Shown here one piece after another: positions 5,357 through 6,728 of a stretch of DNA of 6,728 nucleotides. How positions within the stretch are numbered: the first letter of the stretch is position 1; each line of letters opens with the position of its first letter. This DNA comes from Actinomycetes bacterium (GTDB lineage Bacteria; Actinomycetota; Acidimicrobiia; Acidimicrobiales; Bog-793): positions 1 to 6,728 of the forward strand of contig JAJYGM010000571.1 of NCBI GenBank assembly GCA_021785095.1, read 5' to 3'. Under the pieces are notes generated by a model. The model did not search any database. It was given only the letters and a program-made list of their open reading frames with translations, and had not been told where the DNA came from. Position numbers and translations under genes: made by a program.

Positions 5357-6300
5357 CCGCGTGGGCGCCGCGGCGCGGCCCCAGGGGCGTCCGGCACTTC
5401 CTCGAGATCGACGACCTCGACCGCGAGGAGCTCGAGGCCGTCCTCACGCTCGCGGCCGAGTCCGCGCTGCCGCAGGTTCTCGAGGGTCGAGGGGTGGCAC
5501 TGCTGTTCGAGCACCCCTCGCTGCGGACGCGCCACGCCACCGAGGTCGCCGTCTCCGAGCTCGGGGGCCACCCGGTGAGCGCGGTCGGTGCGGAGGTCGG
5601 CCTCGGTGTGCGCGAGCCGGCCGCCGACGTGGCGCGGGTGCTCGCCGGCTACCACGCTGTCATCGGCGCACGCGTGCGACGGCACGGAACCCTCGTCGAG
5701 ATGGCGGCTGCACTGGACGGCGCCGGTCAGCCCGTGCCGGTGGTGAACCTGCTGTCGGACGCCGGGCACCCGGCCCAGGTGCTCGCAGACCTCCTCGTGC
5801 TCCGTCGCCACCTCGGCGAGCTCGCGGGGCGCCGGCTCACCTATGTCGGCGACGCGAACAACGTCTGCCGATCCCTCGTGCTGGCGGGCGCGCTCACGGG
5901 GTTGCAGGTGACGGTGGCGGCACCGGCCGGTTTCGGGCTGTCGGAGGAGCTCGTCGAGCGGGCCGGGCAGCTCGGGGCGGCACCGGTGTGCCTCGACGAC
6001 CCGCACGAGGCCGCAGCGGGCGCGGACGCGCTCTACACCGACGTGTGGACGTCGATGGGCCAGGAAGCGGAGAACGCTCGCCGCCGGCAGGCGTTCGCAG
6101 GCTTCACGCTCGACGGGTCGGTCCTCGCCGCCGCGGCACCAGGTGCGATCGTGCTGCACTGCCTGCCGGCGCACCGGGGCGAGGAGATCTCGGAGGACGT
6201 CCTCGAGGGCACGGCGTCGGTGGTGTTCGAGCAGGCAGCACTGCGCAGGGCGGCGATGGTCGGTCTCCTCGCGTGGCTGGGAGGGGTGGAGCCGAGATGA
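5353..6300 (+). CDS. argF: Ornithine carbamoyltransferase
   Basis: ArgF joins ornithine and carbamoyl phosphate to give citrulline, in the cytoplasm. The carbamoyl-phosphate loop is SLRTR (residues 56-60), which keeps the essential S-x-R-T of the usual STRTR. HPAQ (139-142) stands for HPCQ or HPTQ. GDANNV opens the ornithine domain, YTDVWTSMGQE follows, and HCLPAHRGEE contains the ornithine-site Cys270. The late arginine is kept as Arg298 in QAALRR. The combination of NLLSD, AGYHAVI and TDVWTSMGQE resembles an actinobacterial branch of the family known to me by motif. The HCLPAHRG motif favours ornithine over acetyl- or succinylornithine as substrate. The length of 315 aa is normal. GTG 5353 overlaps the ArgD stop (GTGA) and has a strong Shine-Dalgarno. 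The frame is open far upstream of 5353, but that part is a shadow of ArgD. The end, GGVEPR, lies in a duplicated junction. Confidence 0.94.
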   Translation: MTAWAPRRGPRGVRHFLEIDDLDREELEAVLTLAAESALPQVLEGRGVALLFEHPSLRTRHATEVAVSELGGHPVSAVGAEVGLGVREPAADVARVLAGYHAVIGARVRRHGTLVEMAAALDGAGQPVPVVNLLSDAGHPAQVLADLLVLRRHLGELAGRRLTYVGDANNVCRSLVLAGALTGLQVTVAAPAGFGLSEELVERAGQLGAAPVCLDDPHEAAAGADALYTDVWTSMGQEAENARRRQAFAGFTLDGSVLAAAAPGAIVLHCLPAHRGEEISEDVLEGTASVVFEQAALRRAAMVGLLAWLGGVEPR

Positions 6301-6365
6301 GCGTGGCGGAGAACCGCCTGGCGGCGTGGGGAGGTGTGGCGCCGAGGTGAAGGTGGCGAAGAACC
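6281..6365. repeat. Imperfect tandem duplication of the argF-argR junction, period 50 bp
   Basis: Positions 6281-6315 and 6331-6365 agree at 29 of 35 bases with an offset of exactly 50 bp. The best stretch is GCCGAG-A/G-TGA. Each copy carries a stop/start overlap: ATGA at 6297-6300 ends argF, and GTGA at 6347-6350 precedes argR. The peptides are echoed too: GGVEPR-stop against GGVAPR-stop before the overlap, and MSVAEN against MKVAKN after it. The divergence between copies suggests an older event than the perfect pheT repeat. Confidence 0.78.
6297..6350 (+). CDS. 17-codon mini-frame bridging argF and argR
   Basis: This short frame reads MSVAENRLAAWGGVAPR. It begins at an ATG overlapping the argF stop (ATGA, 6297-6300) and ends at a TGA overlapping the argR GTG (GTGA, 6347-6350). 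GGAG at 6288-6291 lies 5 nt before its ATG, a good ribosome-binding site. Its first residues mimic the ArgR N-terminus (MKVAKNQ) and its last residues mimic the ArgF C-terminus (GGVEPR), as expected if a tandem duplication of the junction produced it. I doubt the peptide has a function of its own. More likely it carries ribosomes from argF to argR by termination and restart, because the ribosome-binding site of argR itself is badly placed. It could equally be untranslated spacer. Confidence 0.42.
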   Translation: MSVAENRLAAWGGVAPR

Positions 6366-6728
6366 AGCGTCAGCATCGCATCGTCCGGCTGCTCGAGTCG
6401 AGCGTCGTCTCCAGCCAGACCCACCTCCTCGAGCTGCTCGCTGCCGAGGGGTTCCTGGCCACGCAGGCCACGGTCTCTCGGGACCTCGAGGAGCTCGGCG
6501 CCGTCAAGGTCCGCCTCGGTGGGGGGGAGGTGGCCTATGCGATCCCCGAGCTCCCCTTCGAGCAGGCCCTGCCCGAGGACCACCTCCGACGAGTCCTCTC
6601 CGAGTGGGTCGTCGAGTCCGCGCGATCGGGTGACCTGGTCGTGCTCAGGACCCCTCCCGGTTCTGCGCACGTCGTCGCCTCCGCGCTCGACCGGAGCAAC
6701 CTGGAGGGCGCGATCGGGACGGTCGCGG
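6347..6728 (+). CDS. argR: Arginine repressor (partial, runs off the right edge)
   Basis: This is the first 127 codons of ArgR, open to the edge without a stop. The start GTG 6347 overlaps the mini-frame stop (GTGA) and gives MKVAKNQRQHRIVRLLE. Residues about 5-70 form the winged-helix DNA-binding domain. The recognition helix is TQATVSRDLEELGAVKVR, with the ARG-box-contacting Ser44-Arg45. Residues about 85 onward are the C-terminal oligomerisation and arginine-binding domain, seen as LRTPPGSAHVVASALDRSNL and AIGTVA. The family GDDT motif that binds arginine should follow just beyond the edge. In the family, arginine stabilises a hexamer that represses arginine genes. Its likely target here is the paired operator at 868-905. 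GGAGG at 6330-6334 is 12 nt from the GTG, too far to be a good ribosome-binding site, so expression probably depends on coupling. Confidence 0.93.
   Translation, partial: MKVAKNQRQHRIVRLLESSVVSSQTHLLELLAAEGFLATQATVSRDLEELGAVKVRLGGGEVAYAIPELPFEQALPEDHLRRVLSEWVVESARSGDLVVLRTPPGSAHVVASALDRSNLEGAIGTVA

Noticed and set aside
4597..6174. 525-codon minus-strand open frame opposite argD and argF
   Set aside because: It spans two well-supported plus-strand genes and changes composition between them, as a shadow would.
5353..6300. Acetylornithine or succinylornithine carbamoyltransferase instead of ArgF
   Set aside because: HCLPAHRGEE and the presence of argJ, which supplies free ornithine, fit an ordinary ornithine carbamoyltransferase.

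Overview
The window is very GC-rich (my impression is around 70% or more) and carries an arginine biosynthesis operon in the order usual for Actinobacteria: the end of pheT, then argC, argJ, argB, argD, argF and argR. GTG start codons dominate, third codon positions are almost always G or C, and the argC operator resembles the mycobacterial ARG box. I infer a high-GC actinobacterium, possibly a deep lineage such as Acidimicrobiia. The rank is a guess, because no rRNA or other marker is present.

Layout. Positions 2-121 hold the last 39 codons of pheT. A 49-bp piece of that gene end is repeated directly behind its stop codon, followed by a short 8-bp tandem repeat. A minus-strand gene of unknown function (258-797) is convergent to pheT and separates it from the arg genes. 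A short divergent region follows. Within it I read a pair of ArgR operators laid over a promoter whose predicted +1 is the GTG start of argC at 904, so argC looks leaderless. From there to the right edge everything is one plus-strand operon: argC (904-1953), argJ (1950-3119), one continuous 746-codon frame encoding ArgB and then ArgD (3116-5356), argF (5353-6300), a 17-codon mini-frame (6297-6350) and argR (from 6347, cut by the window edge).

How the genes work together. ArgJ moves the acetyl group from N-acetylornithine to glutamate. ArgB phosphorylates N-acetylglutamate, ArgC reduces the acyl phosphate to the semialdehyde, and ArgD transaminates it to N-acetylornithine. ArgJ releases ornithine and ArgF carbamoylates it to citrulline. 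ArgR, at the end of the operon, is the expected arginine-dependent repressor acting at the operator in front of argC. The ArgB part has the N-terminal helix and C-terminal signature of arginine-inhibited kinases, so both transcriptional and allosteric feedback are likely. Every junction is a 4-nt NTGA stop/start overlap, except the ArgB-ArgD junction, which has no stop at all.

Most unusual points: the in-frame ArgB-ArgD fusion with a Gly/Ala-rich linker; a roughly 50-bp tandem duplication of the argF-argR junction that created a 17-codon frame overlapping both neighbours by exactly 4 nt; and the duplicated pheT tail. I see no new defence system, CRISPR array, transposon or RNA gene.
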